19,235 bases of DNA from CAZESH01 sp964514665 (GCA_964514665.1 CAZESH010000052.1:1-19235), one strand, 5' to 3'. Positions 1 to 8,063 are shown, counted from the stretch's first letter. Numbers and translations: made by a program. Notes: generated by a model not told the origin, from the letters alone.

Positions 1-1341
1 GCCATGGGCTTGCATCAAGCTGGTGGCGATCGCCGAACGTCCGCCGCCTTTGCATTGCATGACGATCGTTTTATCCGTCGGCACGCTGTCCAGGCGATCT
101 TCCAAATATCCGAGCAAGATATGCTGTGCATTCGACAGATGTCCTTCGTTCCATTCATTGTCGTTGCGGACATCGATAACATGCAGCTCATTGTTCAGAA
201 TCGCCGCGGCAAGCTCGTCGGAGGTTTTGCTCTCATAGGCTTGCAGGTCTTCGTAACGGTTGAGCACGGCATTGTCGATTAAGCCGTTGATATTGAAAAA
301 TCCGATCGAATACAGATCGCGTTTGATCTCTTCTGTTTTGTTCAGGTCCGTAAGTATATACAGCGGACGATCGTATGACAGCAACCAACCGGCCCAGTTT
401 GTGAATGATTTGTTCATCGGGATGTTGATCGTGCCGGCAATATGGCCGTTGCCAAAGGCGTCGCTGGAACGGACATCGAGGATAAGCGATTGATCCTCAA
501 GCATTTGTCCGATTTTTTCCTTGGAAACCTCGAGAAGCTCCGGTTCTTGAATTTCACCTGTAACCTTGGGACCTTCTTTGTTGACCTTCTTCATCATGGC
601 AAAATATTTTGGGGGAGCAGGCTGCCCATCGAGCAAAGCTTTGACAAATTCATTCTCGTCTTCATAAGATAATGCCCAGTTAAACATCTTTTCATAACCT
701 ACTGTACTTGACGGTACCGCACCCAACGCTTTTCCGCAAGCGCTGCCTGCACCATGCGCCGGCCACAGCTGCATGTAATCGGGCAGCTGCTTGAAGCGCT
801 TCAGAGAATGAAACATCTGCCGGGCTCCAATATCCGAGGAACCTTTGACTCCGGCGGCTTTTTCCAACAGGTCGGGACGGCCTACGTCTCCTACGAAGAC
901 AAAGTCTCCGCTGAAAATGCCCATCGGCTTGTTTGCGCCGCCTCCGGTATCGGTCAGCAGGAAGGAAATGCTTTCAGGCGTATGTCCCGGCGTATGCATG
1001 ATTTCGAATATAAGATTGCCGATTTTAAACGTATCACCGTCTTTAACCAATTGGTGGCGGACATCATCCAAATATTGATATTTCCAGTTTTCGTCGCCTT
1101 CATCGGAAAGATAAAGCTTTGCATCCACACGTTTGGCAAGCTCTCTGGCTCCCGATACAAAATCAGCATGAATATGGGTTTCGGTAGCGGCAACGATGCG
1201 AACGCCGTTTTCATCGGCGAGCTTTAAGTAAGGCTCGATATCTTGGCCTGGATCAACCACGATCGCTTCCCCGGTAGCTTGACAGCCGACAAGATAAGAT
1301 GCGTGTGCAAGCTTATCGTTATAAACATAACGCAATAACAT
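1..1341 (-). CDS. cstB: Persulfide dioxygenase-rhodanese fusion (CstB-like), C-terminus cut by window edge
   Basis: Read directly from the minus strand: ATG at 1341, open to base 1 (447 codons visible). Residues 1-210 form a metallo-beta-lactamase fold of the ETHE1/persulfide dioxygenase type, with THIHADF around residue 55 (the usual DH is DF), HTPGHT at 116-121, GDVG at 151-154 and PAH at 194-196. A rhodanese-like domain at about 270-365 has no active-site Cys. A second rhodanese domain has the Cys loop QCKGGGRS, Cys430. Cys20 and Cys202 sit where Staphylococcus CstB carries its extra cysteines (from memory). The expected role is oxidation of persulfides to thiosulfate during sulfide detoxification in the cytoplasm. 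Perhaps 20-30 C-terminal residues lie outside the window. The start is set by GAAAGGAG 8 nt upstream. The operator at 1372 supports CstR-type control, but no cstR is in view. Confidence 0.9.
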   Translation of the reverse strand, partial: MLLRYVYNDKLAHASYLVGCQATGEAIVVDPGQDIEPYLKLADENGVRIVAATETHIHADFVSGARELAKRVDAKLYLSDEGDENWKYQYLDDVRHQLVKDGDTFKIGNLIFEIMHTPGHTPESISFLLTDTGGGANKPMGIFSGDFVFVGDVGRPDLLEKAAGVKGSSDIGARQMFHSLKRFKQLPDYMQLWPAHGAGSACGKALGAVPSSTVGYEKMFNWALSYEDENEFVKALLDGQPAPPKYFAMMKKVNKEGPKVTGEIQEPELLEVSKEKIGQMLEDQSLILDVRSSDAFGNGHIAGTINIPMNKSFTNWAGWLLSYDRPLYILTDLNKTEEIKRDLYSIGFFNINGLIDNAVLNRYEDLQAYESKTSDELAAAILNNELHVIDVRNDNEWNEGHLSNAQHILLGYLEDRLDSVPTDKTIVMQCKGGGRSAIATSLMQAHG

Positions 1342-1370
1342 GAAATTTTCTCCTTTCGAGAGTAGAATTA

Positions 1371-1394
1371 TATACCCATGGGGGTATGGGTATA
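1371..1394. promoter_or_regulatory. CsoR/CstR-type operator
   Basis: ATACCC-ATGG-GGGTAT (1372-1387) is a perfect inverted repeat. A further GGGTATA at 1388-1394 also mirrors TATACCC at 1371. Paired A/T-flanked C and G tracts of this kind are the known operator form of CsoR-family repressors, including the persulfide sensor CstR. The site starts directly after the -10 box and covers the expected transcription start, so bound repressor would block initiation. The family assignment rests on the pattern and on the gene controlled. Confidence 0.75.
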
Positions 1395-1422
1395 TTATAG
1401 AATGATTACTTCCTTTTTTCAA
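1394..1422 (-). promoter_or_regulatory. Sigma-A promoter of the cstB-like gene
   Basis: On the minus strand, a -35 TTGAAA (1417-1422) and a perfect -10 TATAAT (1394-1399) are separated by exactly 17 bp. The box lies about 50 bp upstream of the start codon of the persulfide dioxygenase gene. It is one of the best promoters in the window, so expression should be high unless repressed by the operator immediately downstream. Confidence 0.85.
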
Positions 1423-1461
1423 TACTAATGTATAAGAAATAATTCTTGGGTGAAATTTGTC

Positions 1462-1595
1462 CTATTCCATTTCCCTGAACAGCAGGTTGCGGTACAGGTA
1501 TTTGCTGAAGCTGTATTTAAAGGCCAAGGCGATTCCCGAGGATTCAATGCGCACCGATTTCAACGCTTTTGAATGCACCAGGCTGTTTTATGCAT
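1462..1595 (-). pseudogene. Short frameshifted reading frame with a good ribosome binding site
   Basis: On the minus strand, GGAGG (1603-1607) stands 7 nt before ATG (1595). The ATG frame stops after 11 codons, but the next frame continues from the AAAA run at 1567-1570 for about 34 codons to TAG (1462-1464). One more A in that run would join them into a 44-residue protein ending in a basic, aromatic-rich tail (KYSFSKYLYRNLLF). The second frame has natural-looking codons. I do not recognise the family. It may be a decayed gene, a base-calling error or two unrelated frames. It lies upstream of, and in the same direction as, the cstB-like gene. Confidence 0.4.
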
Positions 1596-1705
1596 AGGGT
1601 GACCTCCAGAAAAAAATTAATATTTTTTACAAGGCATGCCGCGAATATTTGCCAAGATTGGACAATGATCTTTCAAATTGCAAAGAAAAGGAGCCAATAT
1701 ATTCA

Positions 1706-1733
1706 TTTACAAAAAATTCATAAGGTGTATAAT
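1706..1733 (+). promoter_or_regulatory. Sigma-A promoter of the PAS sensor kinase
   Basis: TTTACA (1706-1711) and TATAAT (1728-1733) are separated by 16 bp in an AT-rich intergenic stretch, ending 64 bp before the chosen kinase start. No other convincing promoter was seen between the small broken reading frame and this gene. Confidence 0.6.
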
Positions 1734-1797
1734 GATGCTGAAAAAAATATTCTTTCTCAGGTGAAGTCTGACTTATTAAACGATAAGGATGCTGGAA

Positions 1798-3684
1798 ATG
1801 AAAAAGAAAGCTTCATTGATTAACGTTACAAAATCGGTCCCCGCTCTCAAAAAAATTTCTCTTCATATTAATAAGCAAGCCGAGCTTCGGTCGAAAGAAA
1901 TATTGCAGTCGTTTTTTGATCATACATCCGATGGTGTCTTTATGGTTGATTTGGAAGGTCGAGTTTTATCAGTTAATGCAGCTTATGAAAAGATGCATGG
2001 CTGTTCAAATGAGGAATTGGTCGGAAAAAAAATGCCGATGGTGCCGAAATATTTAATAAATGAGGTTGAACTGCTCACTCAAAAGCTGCTGTCCGGCGAG
2101 GATGTTGCTCCATTTGAGACGTATCGGCTAAAAAAAGATGGGAGCGAATTTCCGGTCAGTTTAACTCTTTCTTCGCTATCGGATGCAGATGGGAACATTT
2201 CGGGCTTTGTCGGAGTGGAAAGAGATATTTCGGCACAAAAAAGGGCGGAGCAGCGATTAAAGGAAAGTGAAGAACGCTATCGTCAGTTGGTGGAGCTTTC
2301 TCCCGACCCGATTCTTGTGTATTTAAATTTCGAATGCACCTATGCCAACCCGGCCGCCGTGCGATTTTTGGGGGCCAAGAACAAAAGTCAGCTTCTGGGC
2401 AAACCGATTGCGCATTTTTTCCATCCGGACCAGGGAAGCAGGCTTGTAGAACGTATTACGCAGCTTTTAAAGGAAATGAAGCCCTCACGGATTATTGAGA
2501 ACAAGCTGATCCGGCTTGACCGGCAGGTCATCGAGGCTGAAATCGTGGCCGTTCCCGTGACCATTTTCGGCCGTTCGTTCCTGCAGCTTTTATGTCGGGA
2601 CGTAAGCGATCGCCAAAAAACGGAAAATGCGCTGCAGGAACGCGACGAACAATATAGAAGGCTGTTGAAGCTTTTGCCGGAGCCGCTGATTTTGCATGAC
2701 AAGGATATTATTCTATACATCAATGATGCCGGAATAAAGCTGTTGGGCGCAGACAATCAGGAACAGTTGATCGGCAAGTCGGTCTATCAATTTATCCGCG
2801 GCGATTATCATCCAAGCATGAGACAGCGGCTTGAGACCGTGGTGCTGACCGATGATCAGCTGGATTTTGTGGAAACCGTCCTTGTCGCTTTAAACGGAAA
2901 AGAGATCGAGGGAGAAATTTCTTCCATATATATTTATAAAAATTTCGAAGAGCCCGTCATACAAAGTGTATTCAGGGATCTTACCGAGCGCAAGCACACG
3001 GAAGAACTCATTCAACGTTCGGAAAAGCTTTCGGTCGTAGGACAGCTTGCCGCCGGCATTGCCCATGAAATCCGCAACCCTTTGACCACCTTGAGAGGCT
3101 TCTCCCAGCTATTGAAGAAAGTCGACGGCAATAAATTAAGCCAATATGTGGATTTAATGCTCAACGAACTGGACCGCATCAATTACATTGTAAACGAATT
3201 CATGCTGATCGCGAAGCCTCAAGTCATCCACTTCAAGAACGATTCGGTAATCGAAATCGTCAAGAATGTATTGACCCTCTTGCAGCCTCAAGCCGTCTTG
3301 TACAGCGTGCAGATTCATCTCGATATCGAGCCGGGAATTTCCGCGGAAATCCCATGCGACCCCAATCAATTGAAGCAGGTATTCATTAATCTTCTCAAAA
3401 ATGCGATAGAAGCTTCGCTGGAAGGGGAAAGTGTGGAGATTTACATTCGACATATGAACAACGAACGGCTGATGGTTCGTTTTGTCGATCACGGAAAGGG
3501 AATCCCGGATAATATCATCGCCAAGCTCGGCGAGCCCTTTTTTACTACCAAGGAAAACGGGACGGGCCTAGGTTTGATGGTATGCTATCGCATTATTGAA
3601 TCCCATAAAGGAACATTGACGATCAAGAGCGAAATCGATGTAGGAACCGAGATTGATGTCATACTGCCGATTCCGGCGAAATAG
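1798..3684 (+). CDS. Triple-PAS sensor histidine kinase, sporulation-kinase type
   Basis: A soluble kinase of about 628 residues with no membrane segment. Three PAS domains follow each other at about 38-150, 155-275 and 285-405, then a HisKA dimerisation domain with H-box HEIRNP (His423) and a HATPase domain with N-box NLLKNAIEA (Asn535), the GKGIP loop and the TGLGL lid. In Bacillales this build is typical of KinA/KinE-like kinases that feed the Spo0F/Spo0A phosphorelay. No response regulator adjoins it, which fits an orphan phosphorelay kinase, though its target is inference. ATG 1798 is preferred over ATG 1789 because AAGGA (1785-1789) then lies 8 nt upstream, whereas it would overlap the earlier ATG. 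The ligands of the PAS domains cannot be read from sequence. Confidence 0.92.
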   Translation: MKKKASLINVTKSVPALKKISLHINKQAELRSKEILQSFFDHTSDGVFMVDLEGRVLSVNAAYEKMHGCSNEELVGKKMPMVPKYLINEVELLTQKLLSGEDVAPFETYRLKKDGSEFPVSLTLSSLSDADGNISGFVGVERDISAQKRAEQRLKESEERYRQLVELSPDPILVYLNFECTYANPAAVRFLGAKNKSQLLGKPIAHFFHPDQGSRLVERITQLLKEMKPSRIIENKLIRLDRQVIEAEIVAVPVTIFGRSFLQLLCRDVSDRQKTENALQERDEQYRRLLKLLPEPLILHDKDIILYINDAGIKLLGADNQEQLIGKSVYQFIRGDYHPSMRQRLETVVLTDDQLDFVETVLVALNGKEIEGEISSIYIYKNFEEPVIQSVFRDLTERKHTEELIQRSEKLSVVGQLAAGIAHEIRNPLTTLRGFSQLLKKVDGNKLSQYVDLMLNELDRINYIVNEFMLIAKPQVIHFKNDSVIEIVKNVLTLLQPQAVLYSVQIHLDIEPGISAEIPCDPNQLKQVFINLLKNAIEASLEGESVEIYIRHMNNERLMVRFVDHGKGIPDNIIAKLGEPFFTTKENGTGLGLMVCYRIIESHKGTLTIKSEIDVGTEIDVILPIPAK

Positions 3685-3762
3685 TAAAGTAAATAAAGAG
3701 AACAACAACTTTAATTAGGGCATGCTAATAAGAGACACATCAAAGCGTCCGGGGGGATTTGC

Positions 3763-5523
3763 TTGTTCGACCTGCTTATTGTACTGCTGGAAAGAGTCGG
3801 CGTAATTGTTACGGTAGCTTTTATCATGACGCGTTTTGGCTTTTTCCGCAGACTCATCAACCGTCTTGACATCACGCGCTTTCAGCAGTTCAGCGTGATG
3901 GTGATGTTCGGCTTCTTCGGCATCATCGGAACCTACACGGGTTTCATTGTCAGTCCGGATTCTCTGGGATACTCCGGGTGGTCGGGAACGTTGGCGCAAA
4001 CCGAAGCCATCGCCAATTCGCGGGTCATCGGCATCGTGGTCGCCGGTTTATTGGGCGGGGTTCGCATAGGGTTTGGCGCCGGTTTGATCGCTGGCGTGCA
4101 CCGCTACTTTTTGGGCGGCTTTACTGCATTATCCTGCGCGCTTTCCGCGATTGTTTCCGGACTGATATCGGGAATCGTGCACCGAAAAATGGAAGGCGAA
4201 CGGCGGATGAAGCTTTCCACAGCGGTATGGACGGCAATGCTTGCTGAAACCGTTCAAATGATGATTATCCTGCTGTTGTCCAAGCCGTTCCCGGAAGCGC
4301 TGCATTTGGTCGAAGCGATCGGGATTCCAATGATTGTGGCCAACGGAATCGGTTCCGGACTGTTTATCCTCATCATTCAGACGGTAAATGACGAGGAAGA
4401 AAGGATCGGAGCGTTGGCGGCCAAAAAATCGCTGCGTCTGGCTGAATTGACAACCCAGTATCTGCGTAACGGACTGACACCCGAATCGGCCCAGGCGACC
4501 TGTGAAATTTTATATAAAAGAGTGGACGCATTGGCGATAGCCATTACCGATCACGAGAAAATATTAGGACATGTCGGCATTGCCGATGATCATCATCACA
4601 CTGACGTACTGATTCAAACAGAAGCAACAAGAACCGTACTGAATGAAGGACTGCTCGCCATTTCAGGAGAAGACGAGATTCAGTGCAGGGAGAAAAACTG
4701 TCCGCTGCGCGCCGCCATTATTGCGCCCTTGAAGCGCAAGGATGAGACCATTGGCACACTGAAGTTTTATTTTCGCACGAAAAAGGAAATTTCCCATGTG
4801 ACGGTGGAAATGATGAAGGGGCTTTCCTCGCTGCTAAGCCAGCAGTTGGAATTGGCAGAGGGAGAACGCCTGCACAGCCTCGCCCAAGAAATGGAAATCA
4901 AGGCGCTGCAGACGCAGATGAGCCCGCATTTTTTGTTTAATGCGCTCAATACGATCGGCTCGTTGATCCGCATCGAACCGGACAAAGCCAGAAAATTGGT
5001 GACCTCGCTTGCCCGCTATATCCGCCAGAATCTTGCCAGCTCCAATGATACCTGGACGACGCTTGAGGAAGAGCTTGCCCAGGTGAGATCTTATTTGGAG
5101 ATTGAAGAAGCCCGCTTTGTCGACAAGCTCAAGGTGTTCTATGATATAGACAAGGATACCCTGGGCTATCCCATTCCCCCTTTGACTTTACAGCCAATCG
5201 TTGAAAATGCGATTCAGCACGGAATCAAAGAAATGGACAAGGATTCGGAAATTAAAATTAAGGCTAAGATCAGCGGGGGTCAAGCCCGCGTAACGGTCGA
5301 GGACAACGGGGCGGGAATCGCCAAAATCCGGCAGCAGCAGCTCTGCAAGGAAACTCTGCCATCCGAAAAGGGACTTGGTTTGGCCATCTACAATGTAAAC
5401 CGGCGCTTGATCATGCTGATGGGCAAACAATCCGCGCTGCAAATTTCGAGCGAGCTGGGCCGCGGAACCGCCGTCAGCTTCGTATTGGTTCGCGAAAAAA
5501 GGTGGGAAGCTGTCAATGGTTAG
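3763..5523 (+). CDS. lytS: LytS-family membrane sensor histidine kinase
   Basis: This 586-residue protein has a membrane region at about 1-200 with the 5TM-5TMR_LYT signature (small-residue GxxxG-rich helices and HRYFLGG), a GAF-like domain at about 215-355, a His_kinase domain whose phospho-acceptor is His389 in SPHFLFNALN, and an ATPase domain with Asn482 in PIVENAIQHG. The start is TTG at 3763, placed by GGGGGG (3751-3756) six nt upstream. The stop overlaps the LytTR regulator start by 8 nt, so the pair is translationally coupled. LytS-type kinases of bacilli and enterobacteria (LytS, BtsS, YpdA) answer extracellular pyruvate or related signals. The cstA gene directly downstream supports such a role here, though the ligand is inference. 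No clear promoter was found in 3685-3762. Confidence 0.93.
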   Translation: MFDLLIVLLERVGVIVTVAFIMTRFGFFRRLINRLDITRFQQFSVMVMFGFFGIIGTYTGFIVSPDSLGYSGWSGTLAQTEAIANSRVIGIVVAGLLGGVRIGFGAGLIAGVHRYFLGGFTALSCALSAIVSGLISGIVHRKMEGERRMKLSTAVWTAMLAETVQMMIILLLSKPFPEALHLVEAIGIPMIVANGIGSGLFILIIQTVNDEEERIGALAAKKSLRLAELTTQYLRNGLTPESAQATCEILYKRVDALAIAITDHEKILGHVGIADDHHHTDVLIQTEATRTVLNEGLLAISGEDEIQCREKNCPLRAAIIAPLKRKDETIGTLKFYFRTKKEISHVTVEMMKGLSSLLSQQLELAEGERLHSLAQEMEIKALQTQMSPHFLFNALNTIGSLIRIEPDKARKLVTSLARYIRQNLASSNDTWTTLEEELAQVRSYLEIEEARFVDKLKVFYDIDKDTLGYPIPPLTLQPIVENAIQHGIKEMDKDSEIKIKAKISGGQARVTVEDNGAGIAKIRQQQLCKETLPSEKGLGLAIYNVNRRLIMLMGKQSALQISSELGRGTAVSFVLVREKRWEAVNG

Positions 5524-6244
5524 AATAAACGATGCTTTAGTAATCGATGACGAGCGATACAGCAGGGAGGAGCTTAAGCATCTGCTGGAGAAATTCGATT
5601 CCATCCGGGTAGTGGGGGAAGCCGATTCGGGAGAAGCGGGATTGAAGAAAATCATCGAGCTTACTCCGGATGTGATTTTCGTCGATATCGAAATGCCGAA
5701 GATGAACGGAATGGAGCTGGTCGGCTTTTCCAAAGGTTTGAAGAAGGTTCCGTTAGTCGTTTTTGCCACCGCCTATCCGAATTTTGCCGCGGAAGCCTTT
5801 CGTCATGAAGCGGTTGACTATTTGCTGAAGCCGTTTGATGAGGAACAGCTTAAGGAAACGATAAAGCGAATCGAACAGAGGAGTTCGGGTACTGGCGCGG
5901 AATCGGCATCCATACACGGAAAACTGGCTGTGGAAGGGGAAAAGGATATCGTCTTTCTGTCTCCCAATCGGATTGTTTACATCAGCAAAGCGGAGCGATT
6001 TACCCAGATCGTGACACAGGAGACGATGTACCGCAGCCAATTCTCCTTAAAAGAACTGGAACAGCGCTTGAAGGATTATCCGTTTTGCCGTATCCATAAA
6101 AGCCATTTGGTTAATCTTGATTACGTCATCAGATTGATTCCCTGGTTTAACGGAGCTTACAATATCGAAATGCAGGGAATAAAAGAACAGCTGTCGGTAA
6201 GCCGGAATTATGTGAAAAATCTTAGAAGCAGGCTCGAATTATGA
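5516..6244 (+). CDS. lytT: LytTR-family response regulator, partner of LytS
   Basis: A 242-residue regulator. The receiver domain (1-120) has the acidic pocket Asp11-Asp12, phospho-acceptor Asp57 in VDIEMPKMNG and the conserved Lys in LLKPFDEEQ. A LytTR DNA-binding domain fills about 140-240 and keeps the family motif FCRIHKSHLVNLDYV. It overlaps the lytS stop codon by 8 nt and uses AAGGTGGGAAG upstream of its ATG. LytTR regulators bind paired direct repeats about two helical turns apart, and a candidate pair lies just downstream in front of cstA, so activation of cstA is the likely job. There is no terminator between this gene and the cstA promoter, so some read-through is possible. Confidence 0.93.
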   Translation: MVRINDALVIDDERYSREELKHLLEKFDSIRVVGEADSGEAGLKKIIELTPDVIFVDIEMPKMNGMELVGFSKGLKKVPLVVFATAYPNFAAEAFRHEAVDYLLKPFDEEQLKETIKRIEQRSSGTGAESASIHGKLAVEGEKDIVFLSPNRIVYISKAERFTQIVTQETMYRSQFSLKELEQRLKDYPFCRIHKSHLVNLDYVIRLIPWFNGAYNIEMQGIKEQLSVSRNYVKNLRSRLEL

Positions 6245-6265
6245 CAGGATAGCATAGGATAGCCG

Positions 6266-6295
6266 CATGTTACCGAATCATTTTGACATGATAAA
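6266..6295 (+). promoter_or_regulatory. Candidate LytTR direct-repeat site before cstA
   Basis: CATGTTACC (6266) and CATGATAAA (6287) begin exactly 21 bp apart and share CATGnTA. LytTR proteins typically bind two 9-bp repeats at this period just upstream of the -35 position, which is where these fall. The match to the general LytTR consensus is weak, so the call rests on spacing and context. Confidence 0.35.
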
Positions 6296-6327
6296 CGAGA
6301 AAATGCCGATCATAGTGTTTTGTCTTG

Positions 6328-6346
6328 TATAATGTAAGCGCACACA
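6328..6346 (+). promoter_or_regulatory. cstA -10 box overlapped by a CcpA cre site
   Basis: A perfect TATAAT (6328-6333) lacks a recognisable -35 at 17 bp, as expected of an activator-dependent promoter. It is joined to TGTAAGCGCACACA (6333-6346), which fits the cre consensus TGWAANCGNTNWCA at all but one position. A cre box over the start site is the classic arrangement for repression by CcpA when glucose is present. Confidence 0.65.
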
Positions 6347-6372
6347 TTTTGATTGCAGGGGGTACAAGACGA

Positions 6373-7821
6373 ATGATTACTTTTTTGATAGGCATTGTTT
6401 TGCTTATAGTCGGTTATTTTGTTTATGGAAGATTTGTGGAGAGGGTCTTTGGATCTAATCAAGGCAGGGTGACTCCCGCTTTCAGCAAAAGGGACAATGT
6501 CGACTATTTGCCGATGGGCATCCATCGCAACTCGTTAATCCAGCTTTTGAATATCGCCGGTGTCGGTCCGATTTTCGGTCCGATTATGGGAGCGCTTTAC
6601 GGACCGGTGGCCTTTTTGTGGATCGTATTCGGGGCGATTTTCGCAGGAGCGGTTCACGACTATCTGACCGGCATGATTTCCATCCGCAATCACGGGGCGC
6701 ACATTCCCGAACTGGCGGGTAAATTTCTCGGCAAAACGATGAAGCATGTCGTCAATGCATTTTCGGTGCTTTTACTGCTTTTAGTAGGCACGGTGTTCGT
6801 TACTGCGCCGGCGAAATTGCTGCATAACATGACTTCCAGCTGGCTGAGCCTGGGTGTTATCACATTTGCCATTTTCCTTTATTACATTCTCGCCACGCTG
6901 CTGCCGATCGATAAAATCATCGGCCGTCTATATCCCGTTTTCGGCCTGCTGCTGCTGATCAGCGCCGTGGGCATCGGAGCTTCGCTGATCTTCACGGGAG
7001 CGCCGATTCCGGAATTGACATTGAAAAACATGCATCCGGACGGACTGCCGATATTCCCGCTGCTGTTTTTGACGATTTCTTGCGGGGCGCTGTCGGGATT
7101 TCACGCGACGCAATCGCCAATCATTTCCCGGACAACGGAAAATGAGCAGCAGGGAAGAAGGATTTTCTACGGCATGATGATTGCCGAAGCCGTTATCGCC
7201 ATGATTTGGGCGGCTGCCGCAATGAGTCTGTTCGACGGAGCAACCCTCAATGAAATTCTCAAAGAGGGAGGCCCTGCTGCCATCGTAAGCAAGGTTTCCA
7301 CTTCGATGCTTGGAGCAATCGGAGGAACGTTGGCTGTTCTGGGCGTTATTGTCCTGCCGATCACATCAGGCGATACCGCTTTCCGCAGCGCCCGGATGAT
7401 TATCGCTGACTATTTCAATATCGCACAGAAAAAGATGACGAACCGTTTGTGGATTGCCGTTCCGCTGTTTGTCCTGTCGTTCGCGCTGACGAAAATCGAC
7501 TTCGGCATCCTGTGGCGCTATTTCTCTTGGGCCAACCAATCTACGGCGATGATCGCACTTTGGATCGGAGGCATGTATCTCTTCATTTCGAGAAAAAATC
7601 ACTGGATCGCCACCGTTCCCGCAGCATTTATGACAATGGTGGTCATGACGTATATTTTTAATGCCAAAATCGGGTTTAATCTTTCGCTAAATATGTCTTA
7701 CCTGATCGGCACCGTTGCCACAGTCGCGATCATTGCGCTGTTCTTCAAAGCGGCTTTCAAATACCGCGATTCCGATCTGTTGGTCGATGAAGCCGCACAG
7801 GAACAGCATACCGCCGCTTAA
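6373..7821 (+). CDS. cstA: CstA-family carbon-starvation / pyruvate transporter, short form
   Basis: An integral membrane protein of 482 residues with many hydrophobic helices. It carries the CstA hallmark block at about 50-100, including GPIFGPIMGALYGP and FAGAVHDYLTG followed by SIRNHGAHIPEL. E. coli CstA and BtsT are about 700 residues long, so this is the shorter form. CstA and BtsT import pyruvate (CstA was earlier linked to peptide uptake), and E. coli btsT is switched on by a LytS/LytTR pair, which matches the order here. ATG 6373 is chosen because AGGGGG (6357-6362) precedes it and the longer frame would start inside the promoter. The promoter carries a cre box. The 50-codon gene that follows is probably cotranscribed. 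The substrate is inferred from context. Confidence 0.92.
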   Translation: MITFLIGIVLLIVGYFVYGRFVERVFGSNQGRVTPAFSKRDNVDYLPMGIHRNSLIQLLNIAGVGPIFGPIMGALYGPVAFLWIVFGAIFAGAVHDYLTGMISIRNHGAHIPELAGKFLGKTMKHVVNAFSVLLLLLVGTVFVTAPAKLLHNMTSSWLSLGVITFAIFLYYILATLLPIDKIIGRLYPVFGLLLLISAVGIGASLIFTGAPIPELTLKNMHPDGLPIFPLLFLTISCGALSGFHATQSPIISRTTENEQQGRRIFYGMMIAEAVIAMIWAAAAMSLFDGATLNEILKEGGPAAIVSKVSTSMLGAIGGTLAVLGVIVLPITSGDTAFRSARMIIADYFNIAQKKMTNRLWIAVPLFVLSFALTKIDFGILWRYFSWANQSTAMIALWIGGMYLFISRKNHWIATVPAAFMTMVVMTYIFNAKIGFNLSLNMSYLIGTVATVAIIALFFKAAFKYRDSDLLVDEAAQEQHTAA

Positions 7822-7835
7822 GGATGTGAGAAAAG

Positions 7836-7988
7836 ATGGCTTGCTGCAATATGAAGTATAGGGAAGCGGTCGAGCAAAGAGAGTGCGAGCTGAATGAAAA
7901 AGGCTCGGACCGCATTCCCGCAAAATTAAAATGGATCATGGGAGCTGTAGTGGCATTGTCGGTGGCGATTATGCTCCTGCTCAATTGA
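7836..7988 (+). CDS. Small single-span membrane protein in the cstA operon
   Basis: A 50-residue frame starting 14 nt after the cstA stop. Its ribosome binding site AAGGATGTGAG overlaps that stop codon, indicating translational linkage. The N-terminal half is charged and begins MACC, and a third Cys lies near residue 17. Residues of about 33-49 form one hydrophobic helix (IMGAVVALSVAIMLLL), so the protein is probably tail-anchored. It does not resemble YbdD/YjiX, the small soluble partners of E. coli CstA and BtsT. I do not recognise a family. A terminator follows 30 bp later. A role as an accessory subunit or stabiliser of the transporter is inference from position. Confidence 0.75.
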   Translation: MACCNMKYREAVEQRECELNEKGSDRIPAKLKWIMGAVVALSVAIMLLLN

Positions 7989-8018
7989 CACTTGCTGCCT
8001 GCATTCCTTTGCATTATG

Positions 8019-8063
8019 GGGGCTGTCCCAAAAAAGTCATAAATGACTTGGGACAGCCCCTTT
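8019..8063. terminator. Strong terminator of the lytS-lytT-cstA region
   Basis: GGGGCTGTCCC (8019-8029) pairs perfectly with GGGACAGCCCC (8050-8060). Inside it AAGTCAT pairs with ATGACTT, leaving a bulge of A residues on the left side. A short T-rich stretch follows. This closes the plus-strand transcript after the small membrane protein gene. It may work in both directions, but the nearest minus-strand gene ends 250 bp further right. Confidence 0.85.

Noticed and set aside
954..1214. An 86-codon minus-strand frame inside the persulfide dioxygenase gene
   Set aside because: It is an out-of-frame shadow. The correct minus-strand frame from 1341 is open to base 1 and shows clear domain motifs.
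1569..1823. An 84-codon plus-strand frame upstream of the PAS kinase
   Set aside because: It runs through the AT-rich promoter region, overlaps the kinase start and has no good ribosome binding site or family resemblance.
6283..6313. TTGACA (6283) with GATCAT as the cstA promoter
   Set aside because: The spacing is 19 bp and the -10 is poor, while a perfect TATAAT with a cre box lies closer to the gene.
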